64,000 nt of DNA from Flavobacterium lotistagni (GCF_011392125.1 NZ_JAAJBU010000001.1:1-64000); one strand, 5' to 3'. Positions 18,701 to 29,061 are shown, numbered from the stretch's first letter. Notes: a model not told the origin generated them from the letters alone. Made by a program: numbers and translations.

Positions 18701-20095
18701 TTTTCCTTCGATGAGTTTTGGCTGGAACGCTTGGATACCCAAACGGTGAAGCGTAGGAGCACGATTGAGTAAAACCGGATGTCCTTTGATTACATTCTCC
18801 AAGATATCCCAAACTACTGGTTCTTTCTTGTCGATGATTTTCTTAGCCGATTTTACCGTTTTTACAATCCCTCTTTCGATGAGTTTACGGATCACAAATG
18901 GTTTGTATAATTCAGCGGCCATGTCTTTGGGCAAACCGCATTCGTATAATTTCAATTCTGGTCCAACAACAATTACCGAACGTGCAGAATAATCAACACG
19001 TTTACCCAAAAGGTTCTGACGGAAACGCCCTTGTTTTCCTTTCAATGAATCTGAAAGTGATTTCAACGGACGGTTCGATTCGGTTTTTACCGCCGAAGCT
19101 TTACGTGTATTGTCGAACAATGAATCTACTGATTCTTGCAACATACGCTTCTCGTTTCTCAAGATCACTTCAGGAGCTTTGATCTCCATCAATCTTTTCA
19201 AACGGTTGTTACGGATGATTACTCTACGGTAAAGGTCGTTCAAATCAGAAGTCGCAAAACGGCCTCCATCAAGTGGCACCAGCGGACGCAATTCTGGCGG
19301 AATAACAGGGATTACTTTCATAATCATCCATTCAGGACGGTTCTCGCGGTTGATGTTCGACTCGCGGAAAGATTCTACCACCTGAAGTCTTTTTAAAGCC
19401 TCAGTTTTACGTTGCTTGGACGTTTCGTTGTTGGCCGAGTGACGCAATTCGTATGACAACGCGTCCAAATCGATACGCGCCAACAAATCCATGATACACT
19501 CTGCTCCCATTTTCGCTACGAACTTGTTCGGATCGTGGTCGTCAAGGTATTGGTTTTCCTGTGGGAGCGAATCCAAGGTGTTCAAGTATTCTTCTTCGGT
19601 TAAGAAATCTAATCTTTCGATTGGGTCGCCTTCTGCATTTTTTGCAATACCCGGCTGGATGACTACATATCTTTCGTAGTAGATAATCATGTCGAGTTTT
19701 TTCGATGGCAATCCTAAGATATAACCGATTTTGTTCGGGAGTGAACGGAAGTACCAAATGTGCGCAATCGGCACCACCAAATTGATGTGCCCCACACGGT
19801 CACGACGTACTTTCTTTTCAGTTACTTCCACACCGCAACGGTCGCAGATGATGCCTTTGTAGCGGATTCTTTTATATTTTCCACAAGCACACTCGAAATC
19901 TTTTACCGGGCCAAAAATTCGCTCGCAGAAAAGACCATCACGCTCTGGTTTGTGGGTTCTGTAATTGATGGTTTCCGGTTTTAGCACCTCGCCTCTTGAT
20001 TCAGCCAGGATTGATTCCGGAGAAGCCAATCCGATAGAGATTTTGTCGAATCTTTTTACCAGATTTTTTTCTTTGTTATTTCTATTATTCATCAT
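15788..20095 (-). CDS. rpoC: DNA-directed RNA polymerase subunit beta'
   Basis: Catalytic subunit of RNA polymerase, 1435 aa, a usual length for Bacteroidota. The N-terminal zinc-binding site ([13 protein letters not shown] followed by CDRCG), the Mg2+-coordinating [12 protein letters not shown] motif, the bridge helix/trigger loop region ([19 protein letters not shown]) and the second zinc site (CGTL ... [13 protein letters not shown]) are all present, as is the conserved C-terminal AASFQETT segment. It follows rpoB by 113 bases containing heptamer repeats. Start chosen at the [11 protein letters not shown] methionine because it lies next to the conserved [14 protein letters not shown]; the second Met is equally possible. 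Confidence 0.98.
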   Translation of the reverse strand: MMNNRNNKEKNLVKRFDKISIGLASPESILAESRGEVLKPETINYRTHKPERDGLFCERIFGPVKDFECACGKYKRIRYKGIICDRCGVEVTEKKVRRDRVGHINLVVPIAHIWYFRSLPNKIGYILGLPSKKLDMIIYYERYVVIQPGIAKNAEGDPIERLDFLTEEEYLNTLDSLPQENQYLDDHDPNKFVAKMGAECIMDLLARIDLDALSYELRHSANNETSKQRKTEALKRLQVVESFRESNINRENRPEWMIMKVIPVIPPELRPLVPLDGGRFATSDLNDLYRRVIIRNNRLKRLMEIKAPEVILRNEKRMLQESVDSLFDNTRKASAVKTESNRPLKSLSDSLKGKQGRFRQNLLGKRVDYSARSVIVVGPELKLYECGLPKDMAAELYKPFVIRKLIERGIVKTVKSAKKIIDKKEPVVWDILENVIKGHPVLLNRAPTLHRLGIQAFQPKLIEGKAIQLHPLVCTAFNADFDGDQMAVHLPLGPEAILEAQLLMLASHNILNPANGAPITVPSQDMVLGLYYMTKERLSVPGHQILGEGLTFYSAEEVNIALNEGRLELNARVKIRAKDFNENGELVYQIIQTTAGRVLFNEVVPEAAGYINEVLTKKSLRDIIGKILAVTDVPTTAAFLDSMKDMGYRFAFKGGLSFSLGDIIIPERKEELIADANEQVDGITMNYNMGLITNNERYNQVIDVWTSTNAMLTELAMKNIREDQQGFNSVYMMLDSGARGSKEQIRQLTGMRGLMAKPKKSTAGGGEIIENPILSNFKEGLSILEYFISTHGARKGLADTALKTADAGYLTRRLHDVSQDVIVNVDDCGTLRGIEVSALKKNEEIVESLGERILGRVSLQDVINPLTSEIMVYAGQQITESIVKDIEASPVEKIEVRSPLTCEALKGICAKCYGRNLATGRMTQRGEAVGVIAAQSIGEPGTQLTLRTFHVGGTAGNISEESSIVTRFDGRLEIEDLKTVKGEDNEGNSVDIVVSRSTELKLIDQKTGITLNTHNIPYGSSIFVKDGDAVTKGTVICKWDPYNGVIVSEFTGKIEYEDLEQGQSFQVEIDEQTGFQEKVISESRNKKLIPTLLVYGKDNELIRSYNLPVGAHLMVENGEKIKAGKVLVKIPRRSSKAGDITGGLPRITELLEARNPSNPAVVSEIDGVVTFGKIKRGNREIIIESKFGEVKKYLVKLSSQILVQENDFVRAGVPLSDGAITPEDILRIQGPAAVQQYLVNEIQEVYRLQGVKINDKHFEVVIRQMMRKVRVEDPGDTLFLEEQLIHTKDFIIENDNLYGMKVVEDAGDSETIKPGQIISPRQLRDENSLLKRNDKNLITARDVITATATPVLQGITRASLQTKSFISAASFQETTKVLNEAAVAGKLDELEGLKENVIVGHRIPAGTGMREYDNSIVGSKDDYNEMMANKEEYIY

Positions 20096-20131
20096 AGTCG
20101 TTACTATTGATTTATTGAAATTGAAAACTTT

Positions 20132-20190
20132 GTTGTATGTTGTATGTTGTATGTTGTAAGTTAAAAAGGATGAAACCTACAACTTACAAC
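20132..20190. repeat. heptamer tandem repeat and hairpin in the rpoB-rpoC spacer
   Basis: Four tandem heptamers, GTTGTAT three times then GTTGTAA, occupy 20132-20159. After a short spacer the complementary series follows; GTTGTAAGTT (20153-20162) and AACTTACAAC (20181-20190) are a perfect 10-bp inverted repeat, and alternative registers can pair as well. The transcript between rpoB and rpoC should therefore form a hairpin; no T-run follows, so it is not a standard terminator. Confidence 0.85.
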
Positions 20191-20208
20191 CTACAACTGT
20201 CAACTTAT

Positions 20209-23200
20209 TTATTCCTCTAAACGAATGTCAAGGCCAAGACCTTTGAGTTCGTGCATCAATACGTTGAAGGATTCTGGCAAGCCTGGTTCTGGCATGGTTT
20301 CTCCTTTTACAATCGCCTCGTAAGTTTTGGCTCTTCCGATTACGTCATCCGACTTCACGGTCAAAATCTCACGTAGCGTGCTCGATGCACCGTAAGCCTC
20401 GAGTGCCCAAACCTCCATCTCTCCGAAACGCTGACCTCCAAATTGAGCTTTACCACCCAATGGTTGTTGCGTAATAAGTGAGTAGGGTCCGATAGAACGC
20501 GCGTGCATCTTATCATCTACCATGTGACCGAGTTTCAGCATGTAAATCACACCGACTGTCGCTGGCTGGTGGAAACGCTCGCCAGTACCTCCATCGTAAA
20601 GGTAAGTATGTCCAAAACGCGGAATTCCGGCTTCGTCTGTAAGTTTGTTGATTTCGTCTAGCGTTGCTCCGTCGAAGATTGGCGTGGCGAACTTCTTTCC
20701 TAGTTTCTGACCGGCCCAACCCAATACGGTTTCGTAAATCTGACCGATGTTCATACGCGAAGGTACGCCCAGCGGGTTCAATACGATATCGACTGGAGTT
20801 CCGTCTTCTAGGAATGGCATGTCTTCGTGGCGAACAATACGGGCCACAATACCTTTGTTACCGTGGCGTCCTGCCATTTTATCACCCACTTTCAATTTAC
20901 GTTTCTTAGCGATGTAAACTTTCGCGAGTTTCAAAATTCCTGCTGGCAATTCGTCACCAACTGTAATCGTGAATTTCTCTCTGCGCAAAGCACCTTGCAA
21001 GTCGTTGAGTTTGATTTTGTAATTGTGGATCAAGTCATTGACCATTTTGTTGGTGGCGTCATCAGCAACCCATTGGCCTTTGCTCAAGTGTGCAAAATCT
21101 TCTACAGCGTAAAGCATTTTTTGGGTGTATTTCTTTCCTTTCGGTAAGACTTCTTCGCCCAAATCGTTCATGACTCCTTGCGAAGTTTTTCCGTTCACAA
21201 TCAAGAATAATTTCTCGATTAGTTTGTCTTTCAATTCTACAAATTTGGCTTCGAACTCCATTTCAAGCGCGCCCAAATTGTCTTTGTCTTGGGTCCGTTT
21301 GCGTTTGTCTTTCACGGCTCTGGCGAACAATTTCTTGTCAAGCACTACTCCGTGTAATGATGGCGAAGCTTTAAGTGAAGCATCTTTCACATCACCGGCT
21401 TTGTCTCCGAAGATGGCTCTCAAGAGTTTTTCTTCCGGTGTTGGATCTGATTCTCCTTTTGGGGTAATTTTTCCGATTAGGATATCGCCAGGTTTTACCT
21501 CGGCCCCAATGCGAATCATACCGTTTTCATCCAAATCTTTCGTAGCTTCTTCTGAAACGTTCGGAATGTCGTTGGTGAGTTCTTCGTTACCTAATTTCGT
21601 GTCACGTACTTCCAACGAATAATCGTCTACGTGGATTGAGGTAAAAATATCGTCACGCACCACTTTCTCAGAGATCACAATCGCATCCTCGAAGTTGTAA
21701 CCTTTCCATGGCATGAACGCTACTTTAAGGTTTCTTCCAAGGGCAAGCTCTCCGTTTTGGGTCGCGTAACCTTCAGACAATACTTGACCAGGAACCACTC
21801 TGTCGCCTTTTCTAACGATAGGCTTCAAGTTGATCGAAGTACTCTGGTTGGTTTTTCTGAATTTAATTAAGTTATAAGTCTTCTCATCCGGCTCGAAACT
21901 CACCATTCTCTCTTCTTCCGAGCGGTCGTATTTAATAGTGATAATATTTGCATCGACGTATTCTACGACACCGTGGCCTTCAGCATTAATCAAAACACGC
22001 GAATCAGAAGCGACTTGTCTTTCGAGGCCGGTTCCTACAATCGGAGCTTCAGGACGCAACAATGGTACAGCCTGACGCATCATGTTCGATCCCATCAAGG
22101 CACGGTTCGCATCATCATGCTCCAAGAAAGGAATGAGTGATGCAGAAATCGAAGCAATTTGGTTCGGCGCTACGTCAGTGTAATGTACTTGGTGCGGATC
22201 AACTACCGGGAAATCACCTTCCTCACGAGCGATGACTTTATCTGCAGTAATGGTCCCGTCATCGTTCATTTCGATGTTGGCCTGTGCAATCATTTTTCCT
22301 TCTTCTTCTTCGGCGCTCAAATAAATCGGCTCGGCATTCAAATCTACTTTACCATTAGTCACCTCGCGGTAAGGCGTTTCGATGAATCCCATTCCGTTCA
22401 CTTTCGCATAAACCCCAAGTGACGAAATCAATCCGATGTTTGGTCCTTCCGGTGTTTCAATTGGACACAAGCGACCATAGTGGGTATAGTGGACGTCACG
22501 CACCTCGAAACCGGCTCTTTCTCTGGAAAGTCCGCCTGGCCCAAGGGCTGATAATCTTCTCTTGTGCGTAATCTCGGCCAGTGGATTGGTTTGGTCCATG
22601 AACTGAGACAACTGGTTGGTTCCGAAGAAAGAGTTAATCACAGACGACAAAGTTTTCGCGTTGATCAAATCAATTGGCGTAAATACTTCGTTGTCGCGAA
22701 CGTTCATTCTCTCACGGATGGTACGTGCCATACGCGCCAAACCAACGCCGAACTGTTGAGACAATTGCTCGCCTACAGTTCTCACACGACGGTTGGACAA
22801 GTGGTCGATATCGTCAATTTCCGCTTTAGAATTGATGAGCTCAATCAGGTATTTCACGATGGTAATGATATCTTCTTTGGTCAAGACTTGCTTTTCCATT
22901 GGGATATCAAGGTTCAGTTTCTTGTTCATTCTGTAACGACCTACTTCACCTAAGTTGTAACGTTGGTCTGAGAAGAACAATTTATCGATGATGCCACGCG
23001 CCGTCTCTTCATCTGGCGGTTCGGCGTTTCTTAATTGTCTGTAAATGTGCTCGACGGCTTCTTTTTCAGAGTTGGTCGGGTCTTTTTGCAGCGTGTTATG
23101 GATGATTGAATAATCCGCTTGGTTGGTGTTCTCTTTGTGCAACAAAATCGATTTCACGTTAGAGTCGATGATTTCCTCTACGTTGTCTTTGTCGATGATG

Positions 23201-24024
23201 GTGTCACGATCCAAGATGATTTCGTTACGCTCGATCGATACTACTTCTCCGGTATCTTCGTCTACGAAATCCTCGTGCCAAGTGTTCAATACACGCGCGG
23301 CAAGCTTCCTGCCGATATATTTCTTAAGTCCTGTTTTTGACACTTTGATTTCTTCAGCAAGGTCAAAGATTTCAAGAATGTCCTTGTCTCTTTCAAAACC
23401 GATGGCACGGAACAAAGTCGTTACAGGTAATTTTTTCTTACGGTCGATATAGGCGTACATCACACTGTTGATATCGGTCGCGAATTCAATCCATGACCCT
23501 TTGAACGGGATGACACGGGCTGAATAAAGTTTGGTTCCATTGGCGTGGAAAGACTGTCCGAAGAACACACCAGGAGAACGGTGCAATTGCGACACCACGA
23601 CACGCTCGGCACCATTAATCACAAAAGTTCCGCTCGGGGTCATATAAGGAATCGTACCAAGATAAACGTCTTGTACGATAGTTTCGAAGTCTTCGTGCTC
23701 CGGATCGGTACAATACAGTTTCAAACGCGCTTTGAGCGGCACACTGTAGGTCAATCCTCTTTCAATACATTCTTGAATGGTGTAACGTGGCGGATCCACA
23801 AAGTAATCGAGGAATTCCAATACGAAGTTGTTTCGGGTATCGGTGATTGGAAAGTTTTCCATGAAGGTATTGTAGAGCCCTTCGTTGCCTCTTTCGTCTG
23901 ATTTGGTTTCAAGTTGGAAGAAATCTTTAAAAGACTTCACCTGAACATCGAGAAAATCCGGGTAATCAGGAATATTTTTCGTAGAGGCAAAATTCAATCT
24001 TTCAGTCTGATTTGTTATCATCAA
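20209..24024 (-). CDS. rpoB: DNA-directed RNA polymerase subunit beta
   Basis: Subunit beta of RNA polymerase, 1271 aa. The rifampicin-pocket region ([41 protein letters not shown] when read in order), the GPNIGLI segment, the EDAIVISE motif and the C-terminal [18 protein letters not shown] region are intact. In the cluster 2 segment the residues [20 protein letters not shown] are wild-type-like, so no resistance change is apparent. It is preceded by a hairpin separating it from rplL and followed by rpoC. Confidence 0.98.
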   Translation of the reverse strand: MMITNQTERLNFASTKNIPDYPDFLDVQVKSFKDFFQLETKSDERGNEGLYNTFMENFPITDTRNNFVLEFLDYFVDPPRYTIQECIERGLTYSVPLKARLKLYCTDPEHEDFETIVQDVYLGTIPYMTPSGTFVINGAERVVVSQLHRSPGVFFGQSFHANGTKLYSARVIPFKGSWIEFATDINSVMYAYIDRKKKLPVTTLFRAIGFERDKDILEIFDLAEEIKVSKTGLKKYIGRKLAARVLNTWHEDFVDEDTGEVVSIERNEIILDRDTIIDKDNVEEIIDSNVKSILLHKENTNQADYSIIHNTLQKDPTNSEKEAVEHIYRQLRNAEPPDEETARGIIDKLFFSDQRYNLGEVGRYRMNKKLNLDIPMEKQVLTKEDIITIVKYLIELINSKAEIDDIDHLSNRRVRTVGEQLSQQFGVGLARMARTIRERMNVRDNEVFTPIDLINAKTLSSVINSFFGTNQLSQFMDQTNPLAEITHKRRLSALGPGGLSRERAGFEVRDVHYTHYGRLCPIETPEGPNIGLISSLGVYAKVNGMGFIETPYREVTNGKVDLNAEPIYLSAEEEEGKMIAQANIEMNDDGTITADKVIAREEGDFPVVDPHQVHYTDVAPNQIASISASLIPFLEHDDANRALMGSNMMRQAVPLLRPEAPIVGTGLERQVASDSRVLINAEGHGVVEYVDANIITIKYDRSEEERMVSFEPDEKTYNLIKFRKTNQSTSINLKPIVRKGDRVVPGQVLSEGYATQNGELALGRNLKVAFMPWKGYNFEDAIVISEKVVRDDIFTSIHVDDYSLEVRDTKLGNEELTNDIPNVSEEATKDLDENGMIRIGAEVKPGDILIGKITPKGESDPTPEEKLLRAIFGDKAGDVKDASLKASPSLHGVVLDKKLFARAVKDKRKRTQDKDNLGALEMEFEAKFVELKDKLIEKLFLIVNGKTSQGVMNDLGEEVLPKGKKYTQKMLYAVEDFAHLSKGQWVADDATNKMVNDLIHNYKIKLNDLQGALRREKFTITVGDELPAGILKLAKVYIAKKRKLKVGDKMAGRHGNKGIVARIVRHEDMPFLEDGTPVDIVLNPLGVPSRMNIGQIYETVLGWAGQKLGKKFATPIFDGATLDEINKLTDEAGIPRFGHTYLYDGGTGERFHQPATVGVIYMLKLGHMVDDKMHARSIGPYSLITQQPLGGKAQFGGQRFGEMEVWALEAYGASSTLREILTVKSDDVIGRAKTYEAIVKGETMPEPGLPESFNVLMHELKGLGLDIRLEE

Positions 24025-24098
24025 TGGACAAAATTTTGATTAAAAAAAAGTAGTTTTTTGTGTAAAACACTGCTTTCTTTATAAAGCCGGAACCTCTT

Positions 24099-24125
24099 AA
24101 AAATGAACCAAGCTCGCTCATTTTT
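24099..24125 (-). other. small inverted repeat in the rpoB leader
   Basis: AAAAATGA (24099-24106) and TCATTTTT (24118-24125) are a perfect 8-bp inverted repeat with U-rich flanks, lying about 75 bases before the rpoB start. It resembles a weak terminator or leader hairpin; function is inferred. Confidence 0.45.
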
Positions 24126-24208
24126 TTCTTCGTACCCGACTTAAGAAGTAAAATATTTTGAATGATTTTATAATAAAATTAAGAACAGAATTTTATTATA
24201 CGAAAAAT

Positions 24209-24247
24209 GGTTTAGGCCTTTGAGCGTCGCTGCCCAAGGCCTAAACC
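24209..24247 (-). terminator. strong hairpin between rplL and rpoB (attenuator-like)
   Basis: A perfect 12-bp stem, GGTTTAGGCCTT (24209-24220) with AAGGCCTAAACC (24236-24247), followed on the minus strand by ATTTTTC. It sits 22 bases after the rplL stop codon. No promoter matching TAnnTTTG was found between it and rpoB, so partial readthrough is the likely way rpoBC is expressed, as in the E. coli rplL-rpoB attenuator. Confidence 0.75.
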
Positions 24248-24269
24248 TAGTTTTCAAAACCGTGTAAGC

Positions 24270-24653
24270 TTATTTTAGCTCAACAACAGCTCCAGCTTCT
24301 TCTAGAGATTTTTTAAGACCTTCAGCCTCATCTTTAGAAACGCCTTCTTTAACGTTTGCAGGAGCAGCGTCAACTAAATCTTTTGCTTCTTTAAGACCAA
24401 GACCAGTCAATTCTTTAACTGCTTTTACCACTGCCAATTTAGAAGCACCAGCATCTTTCAATACTACGGTAAATTCAGTTTGCTCTTCAGCAGCACCACC
24501 ATCGGCACCACCAGCAGCAGGACCAGCAGCAACAGCTACAGCAGCAGCTGCAGGCTCGATACCATACTCATCTTTCAAAATTGTAGCTAGTTCGTTAACT
24601 TCTTTTACTGTCAAGTTAACTAATTGTTCTGCGAATTGTTTCAAATCTGCCAT
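24270..24653 (-). CDS. rplL: ribosomal protein bL12 (L7/L12)
   Basis: Stalk protein of the large ribosomal subunit, 127 aa. It has the N-terminal dimerisation helix region ([19 protein letters not shown]), an Ala/Gly-rich hinge at about 35-55, and the C-terminal factor-binding domain ([32 protein letters not shown]). It follows rplJ by 65 bases, the normal order for the stalk genes. Confidence 0.97.
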   Translation of the reverse strand: MADLKQFAEQLVNLTVKEVNELATILKDEYGIEPAAAAVAVAAGPAAGGADGGAAEEQTEFTVVLKDAGASKLAVVKAVKELTGLGLKEAKDLVDAAPANVKEGVSKDEAEGLKKSLEEAGAVVELK

Positions 24654-24718
24654 TTTTTCTATCGTTTTTAATAGTTTGTAAAAAATATAATTTATTTAAG
24701 TGCGCGCGTTCGCTAATG

Positions 24719-25234
24719 TTATCTTTCCGATAACGTTTTGACAATTCCAGCGATTTTTCCACCACCTGATTTAAGGGCAGAAACAACATTTTTAGCTGGA
24801 GATTGTAAGATTCCGATAATCTCGCCGATAACTTCTTCTTTAGATTTAAGTGCGATTAAGGCATCTAATTGGTTGTCACCGATAAAAACCGCCTGGTGGA
24901 TGAAAGCACCCTTAAGGATTGGTTTGTCGGATTTCTTGCGGAACTCTTTGATAATTTTAGCAGGAGCGTTTCCGTTCTCTGCAATCAGGATAGAAGTGTT
25001 TCCTTTCAAAACTGACGGCAAGTCACCGTAGTCATTATCAACCGCTTCCATCGCTTTTTCAAGCAAGGTATTTTTCACTACCGCCAATTCGATTCCTGCT
25101 TTGAAGCAAGCTCTTCTCAAGTTAGAAGTAGTTTCTGCATTTAAACCAGAAATGTCTGCTAGATAAACAACATTCGTTCCCGCTAACTGTGCAGTTAAAT
25201 CCTCAATAACTCTTGATTTTTCTTCTCTAGTCAT
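24719..25234 (-). CDS. rplJ: ribosomal protein uL10
   Basis: Stalk base protein, 171 aa. The N-terminus (MTREEKSRVIEDL) and the RNA-binding core (VVYLADISGLNAETTSNLRRAC, ELAVVKNTLLEKAM) fit L10. It binds 23S rRNA and carries bL12 dimers through its C-terminal helix. It starts 10 bases after the rplA stop codon, so the genes are co-transcribed. In other bacteria L10-L12 represses its own mRNA; no comparable leader is obvious in this short gap. Confidence 0.97.
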   Translation of the reverse strand: MTREEKSRVIEDLTAQLAGTNVVYLADISGLNAETTSNLRRACFKAGIELAVVKNTLLEKAMEAVDNDYGDLPSVLKGNTSILIAENGNAPAKIIKEFRKKSDKPILKGAFIHQAVFIGDNQLDALIALKSKEEVIGEIIGILQSPAKNVVSALKSGGGKIAGIVKTLSER

Positions 25235-25244
25235 GATTTCTAAT

Positions 25245-25934
25245 TTATACCGCTTTAGGATCTAAGGCAATCGCAGGACTCATTGTGCTTGACAAGTGAA
25301 TGCTCTTGATGTAAGTTCCTTTAGCCGCAGTGGGTTTAAGTTTAATTAATGTTTGAATGATTTCGTGGGCGTTGTCGGTAATCTTGTCGGCGTCGAAAGA
25401 AACCCTTCCGATTCCGGCGTGTACGATTCCGGTTTTGTCCACTTTGAAGTCGATTTTACCAGATTTAATTTCAGTAACTGCTTTACCAACTTCCATAGTT
25501 ACAGTACCAGTCTTAGGGTTTGGCATCAATCCGCGAGGACCCAATACACGACCCAAAGGACCTAATTTACCCATAACCGCAGGAACCGTAACAATGACAT
25601 CGATATCTGTCCAACCGTCTTTGATTTTTTGCAGGTAGTCATCCAAACCTACGTGGTCTGCACCAGCAGCTTTAGCTTCCGCTTCTTTATCCGGAGTTAC
25701 AAGCGCAAGAACGCGAACGTCTTTTCCTGTTCCGTGTGGCAAAGTCACTACGCCACGTACCATTTGGTTCGCTTTTCTAGGGTCAACACCTAATTTCACA
25801 GCGATATCCACTGACTCGTCAAATTTCGCAGAAGCGACTGTTTTGATTAGTGCAGAAGCATCTTTCAAAGAATACAGTTTGTTCTTCTCGATTTTAGCCG
25901 CAGCCTCTTTTTGTTTTTTAGTCAATTTCGCCAT
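25245..25934 (-). CDS. rplA: ribosomal protein uL1
   Basis: L1 stalk protein, 229 aa, normal length. Conserved segments include [20 protein letters not shown] near residue 40, the PHGTGK motif, and [14 protein letters not shown] near 130. It binds the L1 stalk of 23S rRNA. It begins three bases after the rplK stop codon, consistent with the translational coupling of rplK and rplA seen in other bacteria. Confidence 0.97.
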   Translation of the reverse strand: MAKLTKKQKEAAAKIEKNKLYSLKDASALIKTVASAKFDESVDIAVKLGVDPRKANQMVRGVVTLPHGTGKDVRVLALVTPDKEAEAKAAGADHVGLDDYLQKIKDGWTDIDVIVTVPAVMGKLGPLGRVLGPRGLMPNPKTGTVTMEVGKAVTEIKSGKIDFKVDKTGIVHAGIGRVSFDADKITDNAHEIIQTLIKLKPTAAKGTYIKSIHLSSTMSPAIALDPKAV

Positions 25935-25937
25935 GTC

Positions 25938-26384
25938 TTACGCTTTTTTAAGAGGAGAATCTCCTGATACAGTTATACCCATAGATCTTGCCGTACCAGC
26001 GACCATGCTCATTGCAGATTCGATAGTGAATGCATTCAAATCAGCCATTTTATCGTCGGCGATTGTCTTGATTTGTTCCCAGGTTACACTGGCAACTTTT
26101 TTACGGTTTGGTTCTCCTGAACCTGACTTCAGCTTGGCAGCTTCCATCAATTGAACGGCAGCTGGTGGAGTTTTTACGACGAAATCAAACGATTTGTCTT
26201 TGTATACCGTGATTTGCACAGGGCATACTTTACCGGCTTTATCCTGGGTTCTAGCATTAAATTGCTTACAGAATTCCATGATGTTAACTCCGGCAGCTCC
26301 AAGAGCAGGTCCAACCGGCGGCGATGGATTCGCGGCGCCTCCCTTTACTTGTAGTTTAACTACTTTACTAATCTCTTTAGCCAT
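25938..26384 (-). CDS. rplK: ribosomal protein uL11
   Basis: GTPase-centre protein, 148 aa. The N-terminal proline-rich segment ([20 protein letters not shown]) and the C-terminal RNA-binding domain ([26 protein letters not shown]) are typical. A 63-base gap separates it from nusG and contains a small hairpin (AAACC at 26417-26421 with GGTTT at 26427-26431); whether this is a regulatory leader is unclear. Confidence 0.97.
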   Translation of the reverse strand: MAKEISKVVKLQVKGGAANPSPPVGPALGAAGVNIMEFCKQFNARTQDKAGKVCPVQITVYKDKSFDFVVKTPPAAVQLMEAAKLKSGSGEPNRKKVASVTWEQIKTIADDKMADLNAFTIESAMSMVAGTARSMGITVSGDSPLKKA

Positions 26385-26447
26385 TGTTTAAAAAATGTGC
26401 ATTGGTCTGTGGAAGCAAACCTTTGCGGTTTATAATAGTGTAACAAA

Positions 26448-27002
26448 TTATACTTTTTCTACTTGCATGAAGCTGAGTTCCAGTGGCGTTTTTCTTCCGA
26501 AGATTTTCACCATCACTTCAAGCTTGCGCTTTTCTTCATTGATTTTCTCAACTGTTCCGTTGAAACCGTTGAAAGGACCGTCGATTACTTTAATCGTTTC
26601 GCCTACATTGAATGGAATTGCATGGGTGTCAGTTTTCACAGACAACTCATCTACTTTGCCGAGCATCCTGTTCACTTCAGACATTCTGAGTGGCACAGGA
26701 TCGCCTCCTTTGACTTCTCCAAGAAAACCAATAACTCCTGTAATGGATTTGATGATATGCGGGATTTCCCCAGCCAAATTGGCTTCCATCATTACGTATC
26801 CTGGGAAATAGACTTTGTCTTTGGTAATCTTCTTTCCCTCACGAACCTGTACCACTTTTTCAGTAGGCACAAGCACCTGAGAAATATAATCGCCCATTCC
26901 CAAACGGTTGATTTCGGTTTCGATATAAGCTTTAACCTTATTCTCCTGACCACTTACCGCTCTTACCACGTACCATTTTTTCACATTACTGTCTGTCATC
27001 AC
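26448..27002 (-). CDS. nusG: transcription termination/antitermination factor NusG
   Basis: A 184-aa protein with the N-terminal NGN domain (KWYVVRAVSGQENKVKAYIE, VYFPGYVMMEA) and a C-terminal KOW domain (VGETIKVIDGPFNGFNGTVEKI). It binds RNA polymerase and links it to Rho or the ribosome. Start: two Met codons are adjacent (MMTDSNVKKWYVV), so either is possible. It begins 7 bases after secE, the universal secE-nusG pairing. Confidence 0.97.
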   Translation of the reverse strand: MMTDSNVKKWYVVRAVSGQENKVKAYIETEINRLGMGDYISQVLVPTEKVVQVREGKKITKDKVYFPGYVMMEANLAGEIPHIIKSITGVIGFLGEVKGGDPVPLRMSEVNRMLGKVDELSVKTDTHAIPFNVGETIKVIDGPFNGFNGTVEKINEEKRKLEVMVKIFGRKTPLELSFMQVEKV

Positions 27003-27009
27003 CTAAATA

Positions 27010-27210
27010 TTAAGCTTTCAACCAGTTAAAGAAACCAGCGATGGATTTTGCGAAAAGTTCATCAACACCCCAAGTCGCCAAAGCGAACAATACCGAGAAC
27101 ACGGCTACCACAATTGTCAGCCTTTGAACTTCTTCCCATTGTGGCCAGGTAGTGTTTGATTTCAATTCTTCAAACGCTTCTGAAATATAATTTCCAATTT
27201 TCATTGTCAT
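27010..27210 (-). CDS. secE: preprotein translocase subunit SecE
   Basis: A 66-aa single-span inner-membrane protein, the short form usual in this phylum. The amphipathic helix (YISEAFEELKSNTTWPQWEEVQR) precedes one membrane segment (TIVVAVFSVLFALATWGVD). It stabilises SecY in the Sec translocon. It sits between tRNA-Trp and nusG. Confidence 0.95.
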   Translation of the reverse strand: MTMKIGNYISEAFEELKSNTTWPQWEEVQRLTIVVAVFSVLFALATWGVDELFAKSIAGFFNWLKA

Positions 27211-27220
27211 CTTGTTTTTG

Positions 27221-27291
27221 CACGGGCGGGAGGATTCGAACCACCATCAACGGTTTTGGAGACCGCTATTCTACCCTTGAACTACGCCCGT
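27221..27291 (-). tRNA. tRNA-Trp (anticodon CCA)
   Basis: A 71-base cloverleaf on the minus strand with acceptor ACGGGCG pairing CGCCCGT, anticodon loop CTCCAAA (anticodon CCA) and T-loop GGTTCGAATCC. CCA is not encoded. It lies between tuf and secE, as in many bacteria. Confidence 0.95.
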
Positions 27292-27298
27292 AGTAAAA

Positions 27299-27330
27299 GC
27301 CAGCAGATGTCCAAACGGCTATCTGCTGGC
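27299..27330 (-). terminator. hairpin between tuf and tRNA-Trp
   Basis: A perfect 10-bp stem, GCCAGCAGAT (27299-27308) with ATCTGCTGGC (27321-27330), followed by TTTTACTA on the minus strand. It ends only seven bases before the tRNA-Trp gene. It may terminate tuf transcripts partially or act as a processing site; no promoter for tRNA-Trp was found after it. Confidence 0.7.
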
Positions 27331-27351
27331 TCTATTAAGTGTACTTAATAA

Positions 27352-28545
27352 TTAGTCTAGGATTTCAGTAACCTGACCAGCACCTACTGTTCTACCACCT
27401 TCACGGATTGCAAAACGCAAACCTACGCTCATCGCGATTGGGCTCAACAATGATACTTCGATGGTCAAGTTATCACCTGGCATTACCATCTCTACACCAG
27501 CTGGTAAAGCAATAACTCCGGTTACGTCAGTTGTACGTACGTAGAACTGTGGACGGTAGTTATTGTGGAATGGCGTGTGACGACCTCCTTCTTCTTTTTT
27601 CAAGATATAAACCTCAGCTTTGAATTTAGCGTGTGGCTTAACAGATCCTGGCTTAATGATAACCATACCTCTTTTGATATCGGCTTTATCGATACCTCTC
27701 AAAAGAAGACCTACGTTATCTCCAGCTTCTCCACGGTCAAGGATTTTACGGAACATCTCAACTCCAGTGATAGTAGAAGTCAATTTGTCTGCACCCATAC
27801 CGATGATTTCAACTGGATCTCCAGTGTTAGCAACACCTGTTTCGATACGACCTGTAGCAACAGTTCCACGACCTGTGATGGTAAATACGTCTTCAACTGG
27901 CATCAAGAAAGGCTTGTTAACGTCACGTACCGGCTCTTCAATCCAAGTATCAACTGCTTCCATCAATTCAAGGATTTTAGGAACCCAGTTTGGATCAGCA
28001 TTCAACCCACCCAAAGCAGAACCTTGGATTACAGGACCATTATCTCCATCATACTCATAGAACGACAACAAATCACGGATTTCCATTTCAACAAGCTCTA
28101 AAAGCTCAGCATCATCAACCATATCCACTTTGTTCATGAATACTACCATTCTTGGAATACCTACCTGACGACCCAAAAGGATGTGCTCACGAGTTTGTGG
28201 CATCGGTCCGTCAGTAGCGGCTACCACCAAGATAGCACCGTCCATCTGAGCAGCACCAGTAACCATGTTCTTTACGTAATCCGCGTGACCTGGACAGTCA
28301 ACGTGTGCGTAGTGACGGTTAGCTGTTTCGTACTCAACGTGCGAAGTGTTGATGGTGATACCTCTTTCTTTTTCCTCAGGAGCGTTATCAATCTGGTCGA
28401 AAGATTTTGCACCAGTTTGAGAGAAACCAGCCTCAGACAAAACTTTAGAAATTGCTGCAGTCAAAGTTGTTTTTCCGTGGTCAACGTGCCCAATTGTACC
28501 AATGTTCAAGTGGGGCTTATTACGGTTAAAATTTTCTTTTGCCAT
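27352..28545 (-). CDS. tuf: translation elongation factor Tu
   Basis: GTPase that delivers aminoacyl-tRNA to the ribosome, 397 aa. Motifs: GHVDHGKT (19-26), DCPGH (about 82), NKVD (about 137), and the C-terminal domain ending [14 protein letters not shown]. It follows tRNA-Thr(GGT) by 58 bases with no promoter found between, so it is probably transcribed with the tRNA cluster, as tufB is in E. coli. The leader is A-rich without Shine-Dalgarno sequence. Confidence 0.98.
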   Translation of the reverse strand: MAKENFNRNKPHLNIGTIGHVDHGKTTLTAAISKVLSEAGFSQTGAKSFDQIDNAPEEKERGITINTSHVEYETANRHYAHVDCPGHADYVKNMVTGAAQMDGAILVVAATDGPMPQTREHILLGRQVGIPRMVVFMNKVDMVDDAELLELVEMEIRDLLSFYEYDGDNGPVIQGSALGGLNADPNWVPKILELMEAVDTWIEEPVRDVNKPFLMPVEDVFTITGRGTVATGRIETGVANTGDPVEIIGMGADKLTSTITGVEMFRKILDRGEAGDNVGLLLRGIDKADIKRGMVIIKPGSVKPHAKFKAEVYILKKEEGGRHTPFHNNYRPQFYVRTTDVTGVIALPAGVEMVMPGDNLTIEVSLLSPIAMSVGLRFAIREGGRTVGAGQVTEILD

Positions 28546-28603
28546 TTTACTTAATTTTAAACTTAGTTATATATTAGTGTTCGAAATTCTCTTTATTTTT
28601 TGA

Positions 28604-28674
28604 GCCAACTACGGGATTTGAACCCGTGACCTCTTCCTTACCAAGGAAGCACTCTACCCCTGAGCTAAGTCGGC
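28604..28674 (-). tRNA. tRNA-Thr (anticodon GGT)
   Basis: A 71-base minus-strand cloverleaf: acceptor GCCGACT/AGTTGGC (one G-U), anticodon stem CTTCC/GGAAG with loop TTGGTAA (anticodon GGT), T-loop GGTTCAAATCC. It is the last tRNA before tuf. Confidence 0.95.
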
Positions 28675-28682
28675 AGGATTTT

Positions 28683-28739
28683 ACTCTAATTTTGAATCCT
28701 AAACAAGTGGAAGCTGTTTAAGATTCAAAGGTTTAGAGT
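28683..28739 (-). repeat. long imperfect hairpin in the tRNA cluster spacer
   Basis: TTTGAATC-C-TAAACA (28691-28705) pairs with TGTTTA-A-GATTCAAA (28715-28729) with one mismatch, extended by ACTCTAA (28683-28689) against TTTAGAGT (28732-28739). It lies just before tRNA-Thr(GGT) in transcript direction, with no T-run. Confidence 0.8.
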
Positions 28740-28794
28740 TTGATTTCCGAAGAAACCACAACTTCCAGCAGACACTGAAGGTTGATTTTTTTGT

Positions 28795-28846
28795 GATGCT
28801 TTGACCCCAAGATTATGAACCCTGCGCTCTAACAATCAGATGCTTT
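28795..28846 (-). other. tRNA-like fragment with CAT anticodon arm, flanked by direct repeats
   Basis: On the minus strand the segment contains the 3' part of a D-arm (TTGTTAGAGCGCAGG), then a five-pair anticodon stem CAGGG/TCTTG around loop TTCATAA (anticodon CAT) and GGGGTC as variable loop. No T-arm or acceptor stem follows. An 8-base direct repeat, GATGCTTT on the plus strand (28795-28802 and 28839-28846), brackets it. It looks like a tRNA remnant of the Met/Ile2 type, not a working gene. Confidence 0.5.
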
Positions 28847-28868
28847 TCGGATTACCTTTGGCGATCCT

Positions 28869-28933
28869 GTAAGGCGGTGCCTTACTCAAACTTTTCAAAC
28901 GTAATTTCATCGAAGCGAGATTCATGAAATTAC
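28869..28933 (-). repeat. two further hairpins in the tRNA spacer
   Basis: GTAAGGC-GGT-GCCTTAC (28869-28885) is a perfect 7-bp stem. GTAATTTCAT (28901-28910) and ATGAAATTAC (28924-28933) are a perfect 10-bp inverted repeat. Neither is followed by a T-run. They fill the interval between tRNA-Tyr and the tRNA-like fragment. Confidence 0.8.
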
Positions 28934-28948
28934 TTAATAAAAATTTTG

Positions 28949-29029
28949 TGGGGAGAGCAGGATTCGAACCTGCGAAGGTCTCCCAGCAGATTTACAGTCT
29001 GCCCTCGTTGGCCGCTTGAGTATCTCCCC
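28949..29029 (-). tRNA. tRNA-Tyr (anticodon GTA)
   Basis: An 81-base class II tRNA on the minus strand: acceptor GGGGAGA/TCTCCCC, anticodon loop CTGTAAA (GTA), long variable arm, T-loop GGTTCGAATCC. Confidence 0.95.
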
Positions 29030-29061
29030 AACTTTTCTTACTGTCCTTAAACTCATTCCTG

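Noticed and set aside
27299..27330. Promoter for tRNA-Trp in the tuf hairpin, as in the three overlap cases
   Set aside because: No TAnnTTTG with correct spacing is present; the hairpin is kept as a terminator or processing site only.
28795..28846. Functional tRNA-Ile2/Met with CAT anticodon
   Set aside because: Only the D-arm 3' part and anticodon arm are present; no T-arm or acceptor stem could be found, so it is a remnant at most.
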